64,000 nt of DNA from contig JAZBRS010000035.1 in the NCBI GenBank assembly GCA_037176725.1, positions 47,502,001 to 47,566,000 of the forward strand, written 5' to 3'. A model generated the notes under the pieces. The model was not told where the DNA came from. It worked only from the letters and a program-made list of their open reading frames with translations, and made no database searches. The stretch comes from Posidonia oceanica. Lineage: Eukaryota; Streptophyta; Magnoliopsida; Alismatales; Posidoniaceae. The position numbers and the translations under genes were made by a program. Each line of letters begins with the position of its first letter. Position 1 is the stretch's first letter. Below, one piece after another: positions 35,670 to 48,011 of the stretch.

Positions 35670-36799
35670 CTAATTTTAAAAAAAGATGTGACCAATCTTT
35701 CCCTGAATGTGACTATCGGTACCTACTTCAGCTTCAGATACAGGATTATACTAGTGTGACTTGGGTTACTGCATTCCAGGTGATTGATGGGGAACTTATG
35801 GGTATTTCTGCAATGGAGTTCTACTGGCTGAAATACGAAGAGCATGATGATGTGAAATTTACAGATATCATTCGTAGTGTCCTCTTCAGTCAATATTTGT
35901 TCAACATAAAAGGTTCCCTGTAGACCTGTAGGCACTCTTTTTTATTTTTTTTTTGGTTTTTAAAAGTAAAATTTATTTATATGGTGAGTTAATCACTGTT
36001 AATTTTTAATTTAAAATTTAATAGTTAAAATTTAGTAAAATATGTTGAATTTTAAGACCTTTAAATCAAAGGTTGATAGTTATTTGATTTAAATGAAAAT
36101 TTCACCATATATATCTAATAAAGAAATTTATACGATTATTATTTTTTTCTATATATTTATTTTTAAAAAATAATGTGCCTACAAGATATGTTGGCTGTAG
36201 GCACCGACACGAACTTGAGACCCTTTTAAATTGAAAGTAACAGAGGAGACTTTCAGTGACGGACAGCATGTTTAAGTCGATTGCAGTTAAAGCTAACAAG
36301 GTGAATCCAACCTCAGAAAGCAGGTATATATCTTTTAAATGTGATAGATAACCTTATGAGAGAAGTTCCAAGTACATCTGCTGCAAAGGGAATGAATGCA
36401 CTTGCAGGTTGCAGGAACCCCTAATGTTGGATATCAAAACCAGAACAAGTTTGAAGCTCCTTCATACCAAGGAAATGTTGCAGTACTTGGTACTGGCACT
36501 AGGGTGATGGAGGATTTTGTAATAAATGTGGCTTTACTGGCCATAATTCCAGTAACTGCGTGCACGAGATTAATGAATCAAAAGGGCAAGCCCTTCGGAG
36601 GAGGTTACAACAATAGAGTTAATGCTGTAATGCCTAGTAGTGCTGCCTCTGACATTGCTTCTGCTAATTGCTATAAATGCCAACGACCAGGCCACTGTGC
36701 TAGAGATTGCCCAGGATCAAGTGGATTTCCTTCGTCATTCGGAACTAGCAATATCCCTGGACAATACGGATATCAGAAGCAACAGTTCGGTGGTTTCTA
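35670..36799 (+). pseudogene. 3' end of a replication protein A large-subunit (RPA70/RPA1) gene, broken
   Basis: RPA70 binds single-stranded DNA in replication and repair. The 5' piece reads RCDQSFPECDYRYLLQLQIQ, then VTWVTAFQ and later KFTDIIRSVLFSQYLF, which matches the end of the third DNA-binding fold and its zinc ribbon. It stops at 35921. After an AT-rich, probably intronic gap comes ATEETFSD-like, then NPTSESR in another frame (about 36225-36320), then a C-terminal tail (36396-36799) rich in Gly/Asn/Gln with two CCHC knuckles. The second, CYKCQRPGHCARDC, is in the main frame. The first, CNKCGFTGHNSSNC (near 36520-36560), is one frame off and seems enclosed by two opposite single-base shifts. 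Plant RPA1C/E-type proteins carry such C-terminal knuckles (from memory). The upstream part of the gene is absent from this window. Confidence 0.7.
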
Positions 36800-38755
36800 A
36801 ATTTTGTGAAGATGTGGATCCCCGGTAATTTAGGCTTGTTCTGCCTTTTTGTACGGCAGGATCTAAGCTTTAGCCTTTTGGCTTTGTGGTTTTTACTAGC
36901 AATACGGTAGATAGACTGCAGCAGGAATGATACTTTTTTGTTGTGCATAAATCCCTTCTCAGCAGATCAGCTTCTCGTTAGTAAATGATGCATAATGTGT
37001 GATAATGTAGCGTGTATAAGCTTGTTAGTTTGTGTTGAAAATGCATCTTCTCATGCTTCTAGAATTACTGTAACTATTATGCTTGAACGTTTCTAGAAAT
37101 TCATCGTTTTTGTCGGGTCTTGGTTTTCTTTCTTGTCTAGTAATGTTTGATGGTAGACGCCCAACTAACAATCAAGTTTGAAATAGTGTCAGGCTGTGGA
37201 TTTTAGTCGATTTCAGTTCACTGTGGATGTCCGTCCTGTGGGAATGCATGACAGTAGTGTGGTACCCTATATCTTTTTTTTCCCTAGCTGAAATATCTGT
37301 TTATGATGTAAGACATTGACACTGCCTTAATTGGTCAGTTTCTATAAATTTTTGGTTGTCTTTACATGGAAGTTTCAATTCTTGTTCCTGAATCCTGAAT
37401 AACATTGCTGTCTGGTTTTATCATGAAATACCGCTTGAAATACATGTAAGTCTGTAAATGATTATATCATTAGAGAGGTTCTGTTGAGAGCACAGAAAGA
37501 TATATCATTATTCTGTAAGTCTACTGTCGTGCTGTTGCTAGTAATAGTTGTAAACTAAATACAGCTTGAATGTTTGTGGCTAGAGATTGAGGCTTCAATT
37601 TGATTTCAGATTAGCAGAAGGCGATCAGAATCTTATTTCTCAGCTGTTTCTCAGGGGTTTCTTATCAAACTCGTTTTCAAAACTTATGCTCAGTATCTTG
37701 TTGTTGATGTTGTTTCTGTGAGTTTCCTATCAAACTCATTTTCGAGAATTTTATTCACTATTTTGTTGATCATGTTGTTCCAACATCTGTTTTCTATTCT
37801 ACTTGTTGAGCAAAAAGGTTACAAGTGGATATGTACACTGAATTCAATCCGACTGATCATATTCCTGTTGAAGTATGTCTTTTTACTTTTTGTTGGTATG
37901 TTTCTAAAAATCTTGAGGGTTGACTATTTGATAGACGCCTTTCTGCTACTAATAATGTTCGCTATTCCATGCTTATCTCGTGCCTGCAGAAAAAGATTGC
38001 TGCCAATGAGTTGGTCAAAGATTGTAACGGCATGAATTAGTGTGAAGAATGGAAATTTTGACTGATTTTTTTTCGTTTCTTTGGAAAAACTACTAAGATT
38101 ATGGCAAAGCTCTAGAAATCTTGACTTTTCGTGACATGAAACGACTTTAAATTTAATAAACAAAGAAGTTGCTACCAGCGACACACCATCAAAGAACAAA
38201 GAACGATCTAAGAAGCAACCACATGCTGTGAACAAAGAATCGTTTGGCAAGTTGGCTTCGTCTACTTTTGACCGTGGCAACGAGAGCAGTTGTTGGTGAC
38301 TTTAGTCATCCTTCTTTCCTACTCTTCTACTATAAAAGGTTTGATTTGAGTAGTTGGTGATCTACTCCATTCCAACTCCTGAATCATTTTGTCATCGCCT
38401 GTTCATCCCTTCCTCTTTGAGGACAAGGGGAAGAGATTGGTGAGAATTTGGGGAGTTTAGATGTCCCATCATAGTCTTAATTGCATGCAGTAGAGCACCA
38501 CCTAAGAAGATTTTAACAACCCAAATTTGTGCAAAACCAACAAACGAGTGTCATTATTATATTTGGAATAGAGAAAAGATAACAGTCTCTTTTTATTTCA
38601 TCAACATCCCCCCACCGCACTATGGTGGGTGATCCAGCAATGTGGGTTTTTTCAGGTAAATGATCCCACACACACGTCTCATACACAAAGCAAAGCATGA
38701 TGGGAAAAATACACAACATGAATAACAGAAGATGCATAATTGGACAAATTTATTA
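36800..38755. other. Gene-poor stretch after the RPA remnant
   Basis: 36800-37100 looks like the 3' untranslated part of the RPA gene. 38165-38300 (plus) keeps a coding-like frame of about 44 codons (EVATSDTPSKNKERSKK...) that I cannot assign; it may be a remnant of an adjacent gene. Nothing else is supported. Confidence 0.3.
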
Positions 38756-40945
38756 TCAGTAACAGACCGCTGGTTCGGCTGGAGATGGAGGCACAGTAGT
38801 CGCCACCTTGAGCAGTGGGAGTGGCTCCCAGACCCTTTTCTCCATGAGATGCCCCTTTGGTTCAAGGCTGATACCTGGTTCGGTAATCAGAATATCAGAG
38901 TTCTTTTCTGCTTCTTTTTTCAATCGGAGACGCTCGGCTCTGGACCCAATCATTTGTCCTAGGATCGAAGCAGCAATTGTAAGGGTCATGGCGGTCTTTG
39001 GCATCATGACAGACTTCCTGAGCATCGCAATGAAGGGAACAGCAGCATGCACAGCTACAATCCACTGAAGAGAAAACTTCTTCGTGTGTTCCCTCCAGAC
39101 TCCCAAAGGCACATTGGCTGCCATCCCAAGAAGGGCTATGGCTAGCATCTTTGCAGGGAGTGGCTGAGGCCGTAGGTTCTTTACAAGAGCTGTTCGTGCC
39201 AAAGCTGCACGGGCAGCTACAATAGCACGTGGGCATTTGACTTTCATCCCTGGAGGGGGCTGAAAAACCTTCGTGACTAAGGGCAATATGCCATTCACCG
39301 CCCTGTAGGATTTAGCAATGGGACACTGCCCTGTTTCCAACCACTCATTGCTCATTGACTCATGTAAAGAATCACCTCCTCCCTGAAATTGATTTAATTA
39401 AATGAATACGCATTCAAGAGACTAATAAGAAGATAGATGATATGCTTGTAGATAAATTGATGAATAATTATTTAAACACCATTGTCTGGTAGAGTCCTAA
39501 GAAAACAGTGCAACTGACTGATGATGGAAGAAAGAAAATTTACATAGTGAAGGCCATATCTTTTTTTCCACATAGAAAAGACTACACTCTATATTTTTTA
39601 GTTTCAATGTACATGACTTGAAATATAGTATGATTGAATCAACTGTGCCAAAGGAATCATCATGAAAGGATTGTTGTAAGACATCTCATACTGCTGAAAT
39701 ATCTAACTATGCCATTAAGATCTAGAAGCACTGGTAGAAATAGCCTTTGTGAAAGAGATTCCTAGAAGACAGGTCTTTGATAAAACCTACAAATCATACT
39801 TAGTGCCCTAGTATCCATAGTTCTAAAACCTGATTAGTTTCAAGCATAGGACTTGAATTATATATAGTAAACAAACTTATATGTCGGGGAAAACAACATT
39901 AACTGAAAAATCAGTTAAGCTTCAAGGAAATTTTCATATTCTCAAAAGTCAAAAGAAGGAAAAGAACCACAACAGAGAACATTAAATGCCGAAGGACACA
40001 AATTCCAGACAGTTACAAGGTGATGTAACTCAAAGGATGTCAATGCACCTGTAAATAATGTTCATAATGTTTTACAGGAAGTTTGTTATAAAAAACACTG
40101 GCACTTGACACCTGTAGGCTTTCTAATGGAAGACCATTTAGAAAAGGAAAGATAATTTGAGTTTCATGACATGTAAGAATAAGTTGCGAAGACAATCATT
40201 AGAAATTGGGGTTGATTTATTACAAAAGTGGTTGTACTCTGGCACTTTGGTAACAGAATCCACTCTGGTAACATTTTCAATAGTGGTGATAAACACCTAG
40301 ATAGCAACTAATAACTTTTTGTGAAGCTCAAGTATCCAGCGGTTATGAAATTTTGTGTTTCCAAAAGTTTAGAATCACAATAACAAGCAAATAAATGAGG
40401 CAATAAACACGAATTACCTTTGAAGAATTGTCTTTCTTGTTAGGCTGCTTCTTCTGTTTCTTCCACTTATCCGCAAAGGAATCAAAGCCAAAAGGTCCTC
40501 CAGGCCCAAATCCAAAGGAGGAGAGACTGATGACAGCAGCCTTTGCAGCCAAGGGGTTGAACTGAGCAGTCACGGGTTCGAGTTCAACATTTTCACTACA
40601 CAACAGCGACCTGCCAGATAATGGTACAACTCCATCCCTTCCATGGAAAAGCCTGAATGCCAAATCAAAATTGGGACCATCCTCAAAGATAGGCCCTTTG
40701 GCTCCATGAACCTGATAACACAATTCAAAGTTAAGCTAGAACAAGATGGTAAAAAACATGTAAAGATAAAAATGGGATACATGAAAACAACTCACAGGAA
40801 CAGGGAAGTCGGCGGGTGAGGAGAAGGAAAAGCTTGTCGGTTCATTGATGTTCCTCAGGAATGGGCATTTCTCAATTCCCTGATGAGCAACCATGTTGTC
40901 AGCTGACAGTGATTCGTTAAGCATGCCACTCAGAAACGACTCCAT
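38756..40945 (-). CDS. Conserved plant protein of unknown function, three coding exons
   Basis: Exons 40945-40796, 40711-40418 and 39382-38756 (minus) join in phase into 356 codons plus TGA. Splice sites are canonical: CCT|GTGAGT, TCAG|GTT, AAAG|GTAATT and TTTCAG|GGA. The protein starts MESFLSGMLNESL. Residues 1-100 hold CPFLRNINEPTSFSF and GPIFEDGPNFDLAFRLFHG; about 120-140 is GP/F-rich, then Lys-rich. The C-terminal half has a long conserved region around NEWLETGQCPIAKSYRAV and LRPQPLPAK, followed by three hydrophobic segments at about 225-244, 254-269 and 280-294. These suggest membrane association, location unknown. I recognise the family as present across land plants but know no function or symbol. 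No frameshift or internal stop occurs, in contrast to everything around it. An in-frame alternative start upstream exists in intron sequence and was not used. Confidence 0.85.
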
Positions 40946-41404
40946 TTCTTCCTCAGGAGTAACCAAAATTCCTACAAAATTGAAGAAAACAAGCAAGCAT
41001 CAAAAAAACATGTTTTTTTCCATCTTTTACAGCTAATGTGCAAAAAAAAAAAGCTAAAGACTCACGATTGACTTTGCAAACTCAACAATAACAATCACAT
41101 GCACCAAACTAGACACAAATTAGACAAACAATATCAAAATCACCCATACCCTCAAAGGATGTAGATGCTAATGCGCCAAATATACAGACAAGATGCAATT
41201 TTTCAGATGATTTTTTAACAAGTCCCAAAAACTAGAGACTCCCATGTTCCATCCCAATTATCCTCAAAAACACTAAAATCAGAACCCCAAACAGCAACGT
41301 TATCCAACTACCACCACGATTTTAGCTCAATTTCATCTTCTTCCAACAGATGGGTCCTGTCAATGACACGAGTAGGTTAAAAAACTGATCTCGACCTTCC
41401 TCAC

Positions 41405-41455
41405 CTTTACTTTGAACTTTCTGCTGTCGAATTGGACACCTCGCGGATTGCAAAC
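41405..41455 (-). other. Probable non-coding 5' exon of the conserved gene
   Basis: A 51-bp segment with an acceptor (TTCAG|GTTTGC) and a donor (AAAG|GTGAGG) on the minus strand. Splicing it to an acceptor at 40971 (TTTGTAG|GAATTTT) would give a leader 26 bp before the ATG. The frame does not join to the coding sequence, so it would be untranslated. The GC-rich sequence at 41760-41870 may hold the promoter or first exon. Confidence 0.45.
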
Positions 41456-42494
41456 CTGAATGATGAAAGAATAGGATAGGAGAATATCAATAAGCTGATC
41501 AATCAAGTTATTAACGAAGGAGTAGAACAATAAAAACAATCCATGTGTTTCTGCTCCAAAAAAAAGAGAAGAAGATATTTTTGTCATTCAACGTTTTCCG
41601 ATCTAAACATCGCGCTATTACTATCATGTAAAGAAATGCCCAGAAACCATTCTACAAAGCACTCAGACCACCACACAAACCAAACCTTAGAAAATCGAAA
41701 GGAGGAAGAACCAAAGAAAGTCCCCCAGATCCAAGGGAAAAAAAACACCAAAAGAAAGAATCCATCACCTGAGAGGAAGGGCGAGGGCGGGAGGGTGGTC
41801 CGATTTGGGTCGCCGAGATGGAGCGCTTGGACCTGGTGCTGCTCTCGTTGTTGTTCCTCTTTCTCCTCTGACTCCCTCTATAGCTACGCTTTTCTTCGGA
41901 GGAGGCGTGAGTGGTTAATGTTCGGTTGTCTTCCTCCTGGACTGCTTTCTATGTAAACTCTTTCCTCTATAAAATCCAAGAACTATTTTCAAAGAAAATG
42001 GCGTGGACGGGGGATTTGACTGACGGGTCGTGTGTGGAACACGCCTGGCGACGCGTTGCCAGGTTAAACTGATGTCGACCGTAGGTTTCCTGTATTAGGT
42101 TGTTGATGGGATTTTTGTGACCTTTGGATGAGGTTCGATGGCTATGGTTGGCCGGAATGGGGCCTATGGGCAATGGTAGACTCGTCGTTCACAGAGGTTG
42201 TCGGTAGACTCGTTCCTCCTCCAGATTATGAAGAGCTCGCTCGGCCCCCGGTTGAGCCGGCTTGGTCCAGTTCAGCCTCGGGCTGACCTCAGATTTGAGG
42301 ACCTCAGCCTAGTCTCTTGGCTGAACCGTACCAGGTGGGTCGGGTCGGGTCGTGCGATAAATTAAAAAAAATATATAAATAAATAACTATGATTTTATTA
42401 AATAATCTACCATTGAAATTACACAAATAAGAAAACATGATACATAAAATTACAAACTAAAACAAAGTTCTACAAAATAATAAAATTACAAAAA

Positions 42495-45180
42495 TCATTC
42501 ATTTGAGCCCTCCATTTCGACCGTAAAAGTCAATATATCATCTTCTCGCGATTCATCATCCAACTTCATATTTTGCATTCTTTCTTCAATATTGTAGCAA
42601 TCTTTGAGACAAACCAAAGCTTCCACTGACTTCTCCGATAATTTGCATTTCGTATCGTTTAAGACTATTTACCTGTAAAAAAAACATACTCTGATGTCAT
42701 AGTAGATGTCGAAATTATTAGTAAATCTTTCGCCGTACGTGAGAATATGAGATATCTATATGAATTAATAGACTACTAATTTAATAATCTAAATTAATTT
42801 CATCATCTTCGGTAAAACCGAAATTACAATCTAAATTACTTTCTAATTCATTATTATTTGTTACTTTTACATAGTTTTCTTTTTTCCTATTTATTCTACT
42901 CAATGTTGCAGAATCTTCATCATTTTTTCTTGTCACATAAGTAGAGGTAGTAACAATAAAACATGTAAAATTCACTAACATATTCTTTAAACAAATTATA
43001 CAATTTTGCCTTAACTTTATTAACAAATTCTTCTAATTTTTCAAATTTATTCAAATTAGTATAAATTTCATCTAAAATTACCGTGCAATTAACTAATTTA
43101 TGCCTACGATCCATTATTAATGCTAAACAACATCACATTAAATGATCATCCCAATAATATCTATATTTACCATTAGTGCAATAATATCTTCAAAACATGT
43201 AAAAGATCTATATGATGAAAACAAATTAGAAAATTTAAAAAGATTAAATAAGTGAAGAGAACTAGTAGGATAATATTATCTAGACAATTCCTTAGTAGCA
43301 TCACAAAAAGATTTTAAAATTTTATGAATTATAGTATGATTATTCCAATCATCATCATTTAAAAACTCAATTGATTTTCCATTATTAAACATTGTAATTG
43401 AGTTATTATAAGTTAAACATGAACTTAACATATCATATGTTGAACATCTATTTTAAATTTCCTAGGTTTAACACTATCATCTGTACATAATTGTCTAAAT
43501 TCTTAAAATCTTTTAGGCGATGTATGAATATATAAAATAGCTAATCTAATATTTTCTATATATGGTCTAATACATTCTATACATTATTGTGCAATAAATT
43601 AAAAATATGATAACTATATCTACAATGAAATAAATCATCATTTAGCATAGGTTTCAAATTTCTTCTTAACAGGTTGTTTTTTGTGTATGCGTCTGTAGGG
43701 AAGAATCCCTATAGGTGCAAAAACAACGGTTGCGATTTTAACAACTGCCCCTCTCCCTCCCCCCGATCTGCATCGCGATACATAGAGGAGGCGGGTAGCG
43801 CGGTACGGGAGAGGCCGCTAGTATACGGGGAAACCCGGAGGAGGCGGAGGAGCGACGACGATGGCGACGAACAGCGTAGTACAGGAGGGAGGCATTGGTA
43901 CACAGGGCGACAACAATGAGGAGGATGGAGAGGCGCCAAAGGAGGAGGAAGAGGAGTGTGTAGAGAGGGGCGGGGTGGCGACGATGACGACAGCGGGAGA
44001 AGGGAGGAGGTTGAGAGAGGTCGGCGATGGTGATGGCAACAGGAGGGGGAGGGAGGGAGGCGGTGGCGACAGCGGGAGGAGGAGGGAGGGGAGGCGGTGG
44101 CGACAGTGGAAGGAGCTGCGAACATAGCAGGCAGGAGGAGGGAGGAGGCTGGGGGAGGTCAACGACCAGTAGTGAGAGGAGGAGGGAGGGGAGGTAGTGG
44201 TGGCAGCGGGAAGAGGAAGGAGGGGAGGCCGTGGCGACGGTGGGGAGAAAGGAAGGAGGGGAGGATCGTGCGGGGCAGAAAAGAAGGGAGAGGGAGAGGA
44301 TTGATTTAATCATGGTAGTTAAAGAAGATGAACAACACGGATTTATGTATCTACAGGTATCTCCCTGTAGGCAACTACAAATGCCTTTTTGTATCTTCTT
44401 AATATATCTATTGCAACATTATTATTAGTAGCATTATTAAAAGAAATTGTATTAATTTTGTTGTTTATTTTAAATTCTTTAACAATATATTCTATAATAT
44501 TTGTATTAGCTTTACCACTATGTAGATAATCAAATATTTTAAAAGCAATCATTCTTTTTTGTAAACTCTAATTTATATCCATCTAATGGACAGTTAAACA
44601 CAAATAAGGAAAATTATTTGGACCAGTCCAAACATTAGTTAATGATATTCTACATAATAAACTAAAAAACATTTGTATTAAAATATCCTTATATTGAATG
44701 AATTGTTTATGTATTATATTTTTAGTTGTATTGCTAGAATGACCTTCAAATTGTGGATTTAAATATGTTTGCATACTTGTTTTTAAATTTTTATTTTTAG
44801 AAAATATGAAAGGTTATTCATCTTGAAATATAATTTTTTTTAATACACTTTTAGTTTCTTGTGGAGAATATCTCCAATTAGTTATACCACTAGATCCTAT
44901 TTGTAATCGAGATTGTTTTAAATTTGTTGATTCTATTATTTTATTTCTCTCTAAGTAATTTTTAGTATGCCTATTCAATGACCATTACCTCCACTTCTAG
45001 GACAACTAAGGGCTTTACCACAACAATTACAAATGTATCTTTCATCATTATTTTTATCTTCTATTAAATGTTTCCAACAATCAGTTGTTCTTTTCCTAGC
45101 ATTATTATTAGCTGTGGATTGAGTAGGTAAAGCTAAAGCATCAATTGACTCTTGGGATGGGATATATTCTATGTTTGAAT
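42495..45180 (-). pseudogene. hAT-family transposase (Ac/RICESLEEPER-like), broken
   Basis: N-terminal BED zinc finger near 45095-44950: DCWKHLIEDKNNDERY, ICNCCGKALSC, then GGNGH followed by a stop. Further on, VHWMDINWSLQKRMIAFK and TISFNNATNNNVAIDIL (about 44610-44400) match the RNase-H-like core; the usual Asp of LDNAS is Asn here. After the insertion at 43680-44370 the frame is badly broken. The C-terminal dimerisation part reads LSEKSVEALVCLKDCYNIEE and ends ...EMEGSNE with TGA at 42497-42495. There are many stops and frameshifts, so no active enzyme. A functional hAT transposase would cut the element out with 8-bp duplications. Confidence 0.8.
43680..44370. mobile_element. GC-rich insertion in the hAT transposase
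   Basis: The hAT reading frame is interrupted by about 690 bp of (GGAGG)-rich sequence. The borders carry related inverted motifs: CTGTAGGGAAGAATCCCTATAGG on the left and CTACAGGTATCTCCCTGTAGG on the right. This looks like a captured GC-rich (genic or UTR) piece between short terminal repeats. The superfamily is not clear. Long open frames on both strands are compositional. Confidence 0.45.
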
Positions 45181-45512
45181 AACCGACTATTATAACAAAT
45201 TAAAATAATCAAGAAAATAAAATTAAAAAATAGAGGATAAAAAGTAGAGAAATTAAAAGGATTAAAAGTAGAGAAATTCAAGATGATGGCAACAGAATGG
45301 AGGCAAAGTTGAGTGGAGTTGTGAAGGTGAAGTCAAGTGGAGGCTAGAGTAGAGGTGGAGTCGGAGTCGAGTGGAGACAGATTTAAAGGCTTGAGCCTTA
45401 AGAATAAAGTGTGTTGGGAGAGTAGAGAATTAAGAGTGTGTGAAAAAAAAAAAGGGAGAGGGAGGGTATTTATAGGATTTAAGATGGGAGGGAGGAGCGC
45501 GATTGTTAAATA

Positions 45513-46595
45513 AAATGGTAAATTACAATTTATCTCATTCAATTATTTGTATTTTTCAGTTTAATACCTAAAATTTTTTTTCGTTACAACTTACCCTCCT
45601 CAACTACCTCTGTTAAACAACAAGACCCATTCCATCAAGTTTGAAGGGTTACAGTATTTTTTTAGACAAATTTGCCATTCTTTTTATCTTTTTCCATTTA
45701 CCCCCCTCAATTATTCGAGTTTTTCAATTTAGTACTTTAAACTTTTTTCGTTACAACTTGCCTCCCTCAGCTACCTCTGTTAAACAATAAGACCCTTCCA
45801 TCAGGTTTTAAGGGTCACGTGACATTTACAATATTTCTTTTGGACAAATTCGCCCTTCTTTCCCATCTTCTTTTATTTTTTCTACGTCATAAATTATAAA
45901 CTCAACTTTACCAATAAAATTTTCTCCTTTCACTTTCTTTCCCAAACCTTTTTTTTCTATTTTTTCTTAATGAACTGATGATCTCGAACTTCATCAATAC
46001 CATAGAAAGATCTCGAGCTTCTTCCCTATCATCATCAAGCATATCTCAATCGAATGTCTCAACCCACTCGGAAAGAGTGTCAGCGACTGAGATTTGTGTC
46101 TGGTGGGGTGTGGATAAGGAAGAAAGGATTCCGTAGGAATAACGTTCGGGTCGGGTTTTGTAGTACTGAGAAAGTGATTATTTATAACCTATCGTAAAAC
46201 AATCGGACAAATAAAAAATTTAACGGCGTTTACTCAAAAAGGTGGTTTATTGTAATTTACCATAATTGAAGGGGACAAGTTGTAACAAAAAAAAGTTTAA
46301 GGTACTAAGTTGCAAAACTCGAATAGTTGATGAGGATAAACTGTAATTTAACCATTGAGGAGGGAAAGTTGTAACGAAAAAAAATTTATGGTACTAAGTT
46401 GAAAAACATGAATAGTTGAGAGGGTAAACTGTAATTTAACCCTAAAATGGTAAATTACAAAGGGTAAAACGGTCGAATCATGCAAAAATTTAATGACATT
46501 TACCCAAAAAGAGGATTTGTTGTAATTCATCATAATTGAGGGGGACAAGTTGAAAAACACGAATAGTTGAGAGAGATAACTTGTAATTTACCCAA
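45513..46595. mobile_element. GGTAAATTACAA inverted-repeat element, compound
   Basis: Starts GGTAAATTACAATTTATCTC (45513) and ends with the inverse, GAGATAACTTGTAATTTACC (to 46594). The left arm contains the same module twice (…TTTCGTTACAACTT…CCTCTGTTAAACAA…), with a period of about 190 bp. The right arm contains two or three inverse copies (AAGTTGTAAC…GGTACTAAGTTG). It appears to be a non-autonomous DNA transposon into which related copies inserted. No protein is coded. Confidence 0.6.
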
Positions 46596-47067
46596 AAAAA
46601 AGAAGAAGAAATCAATGGTTGGAATTTCCAACCATCGAAGGGGGCCAGGCAAGCAGGCCACTCGACCGGGTGAGGGTTTGGGCCAAGCCAAGTCTGGGCT
46701 CCTTAAGCGCTCGGGCCAAGGACCTAGACCCCAGGCCCACCCTACCCCGGTTCCTTGAGTAGAGTTGAGCCAAGGCCTGTCTCAAGCTAGGTTGGGTCGT
46801 CCCACCGCCCAACCTAGTTTACACCTCTACATATGCCTATTATAAATAACATATGGAATGATGGTATTTACACTATCTTGTATATGTTATGGGTAATTAT
46901 GTTATAAGTTACATTATTCTATTTTGAAAGCATGTTTGCTTGAGATATCCCAACATGTAATAATATCTACTCCAAGATAAATTTCAGCAAGCTAAGGTAC
47001 AGAAAATGCAGAATCTAATGTTCAAATGAAATAAATCCCAACCCATTGAAACAATATTTATTATAGA

Positions 47068-48011
47068 CAGTGGCAGAGCCACTCTTAGGCCACCTGGGAC
47101 ACATGGCCTGGGTGGAATTTTGCAAGATTCCAATGTTCCAATTGTAATTTCATAAAAAATAAGAAAAATAGGACACTGCACGTGGCCTGGGTGGAATTTT
47201 GCAAAATTCCAATGTTCCAATTGTAATTTCATGGAAAATAAGAAGAATAGGATACTGCATGTAGCCTGCAACCATCCCCGTTACTCTGTGCACACTCCCT
47301 AGACCACAGCCATCTCTGAATGACTCCATAGATCGTAGACTTCGGCACTCAGCAATACTCACACCGTCGCTATGTGCCTGTGTTGCCTCCTCCCCCAGGG
47401 GTTAGTCTATACTCACTCCGCTGCTACGTCCTGTTGCCTTCTTGTACTGTTGTGGCCTGTTTGTTGGAGGCCAGAGTGCCCATCCTCGGCAGCCCGCTAC
47501 GTCCCGCTGCCTTCCTTTGCTAGCTGCTGCCTTGTGCTTTCCTGTGCAGTGGGGTGTTGATGTGTTGGGGAGTAATGGGGTGAGTACAAATAAACTTTTA
47601 TGTTTAGCATTTTTAGCAATTAGCATCCAAGTAACCAGTAAATCAGTTAATCTTTGTTTGCCTGTTCCAGTCGATTTTTTATGTTTATGAATTTCATGAT
47701 TCAATTCTTCATTTTAATTATTATTTAAAATTTTTGGAGAAACTGTTATGGAGAAATTTTTGATAAGAAAAAGACCTCTACCACAAATTTCAAATGATAA
47801 GCTACCTAATAGTGATAGACTGATAGTGGTTCAAACACTCAAAAAGTTGTTCAAGCATTATTTTCTATTGGTTCAAAGAAAACTTTTGGATCTTTGGAAA
47901 ATATTTTGAATTCATGTTTTTTATGCATGTATCATATTTTTTAAATTGATTATGATATAACTATACTTGATATAGTGCCCCGTGTCATGAAACATCCTGA
48001 CTCCGCCATTG
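47068..48011. mobile_element. 944-bp non-autonomous hAT-type element
   Basis: Terminal inverted repeats are CAGTGGCAGAGCC at the left and, read inversely from the right, CAATGGCGGAGTC. Both sides carry the 8-bp duplication ATTATAGA (47060-47067 and 48012-48019), the size made by hAT transposases. Inside is a 79-bp direct duplication (47105-47183 and 47184-47262). No transposase is visible. Confidence 0.85.

Larger units (their letters stand above)
42200..46829 (-). mobile_element. Decayed hAT transposon with nested insertions
   Basis: The right end reads ...CCTAGTTTACACCTCTA at 46829, that is TAGAGGTGTAAACTAGG on the minus strand, a common hAT terminus in plants, followed by GGGCC-type subterminal repeats (46640-46810). 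The left side has similar GGTCGGGTCGGGTCG/CCGG-rich sequence (42235-42355), but I find no clear left terminus or 8-bp duplication. Two later insertions sit inside (43680-44370 and 45513-46595). Confidence 0.6.

Noticed and set aside
37718..38035. A 105-residue plus-strand frame
   Set aside because: Hydrophobic composition from T-rich DNA; no family likeness and no splice or start context.
42180..42210. CACAGAGGTTG near 42191 as the left end of the hAT element
   Set aside because: Weak match to the right end and no 8-bp duplication with the sequence after 46829.
43709..44313. Pro/Ser-rich frames of 114-191 residues on the minus strand
   Set aside because: Compositional consequence of GGAGG-rich DNA in the inserted segment.
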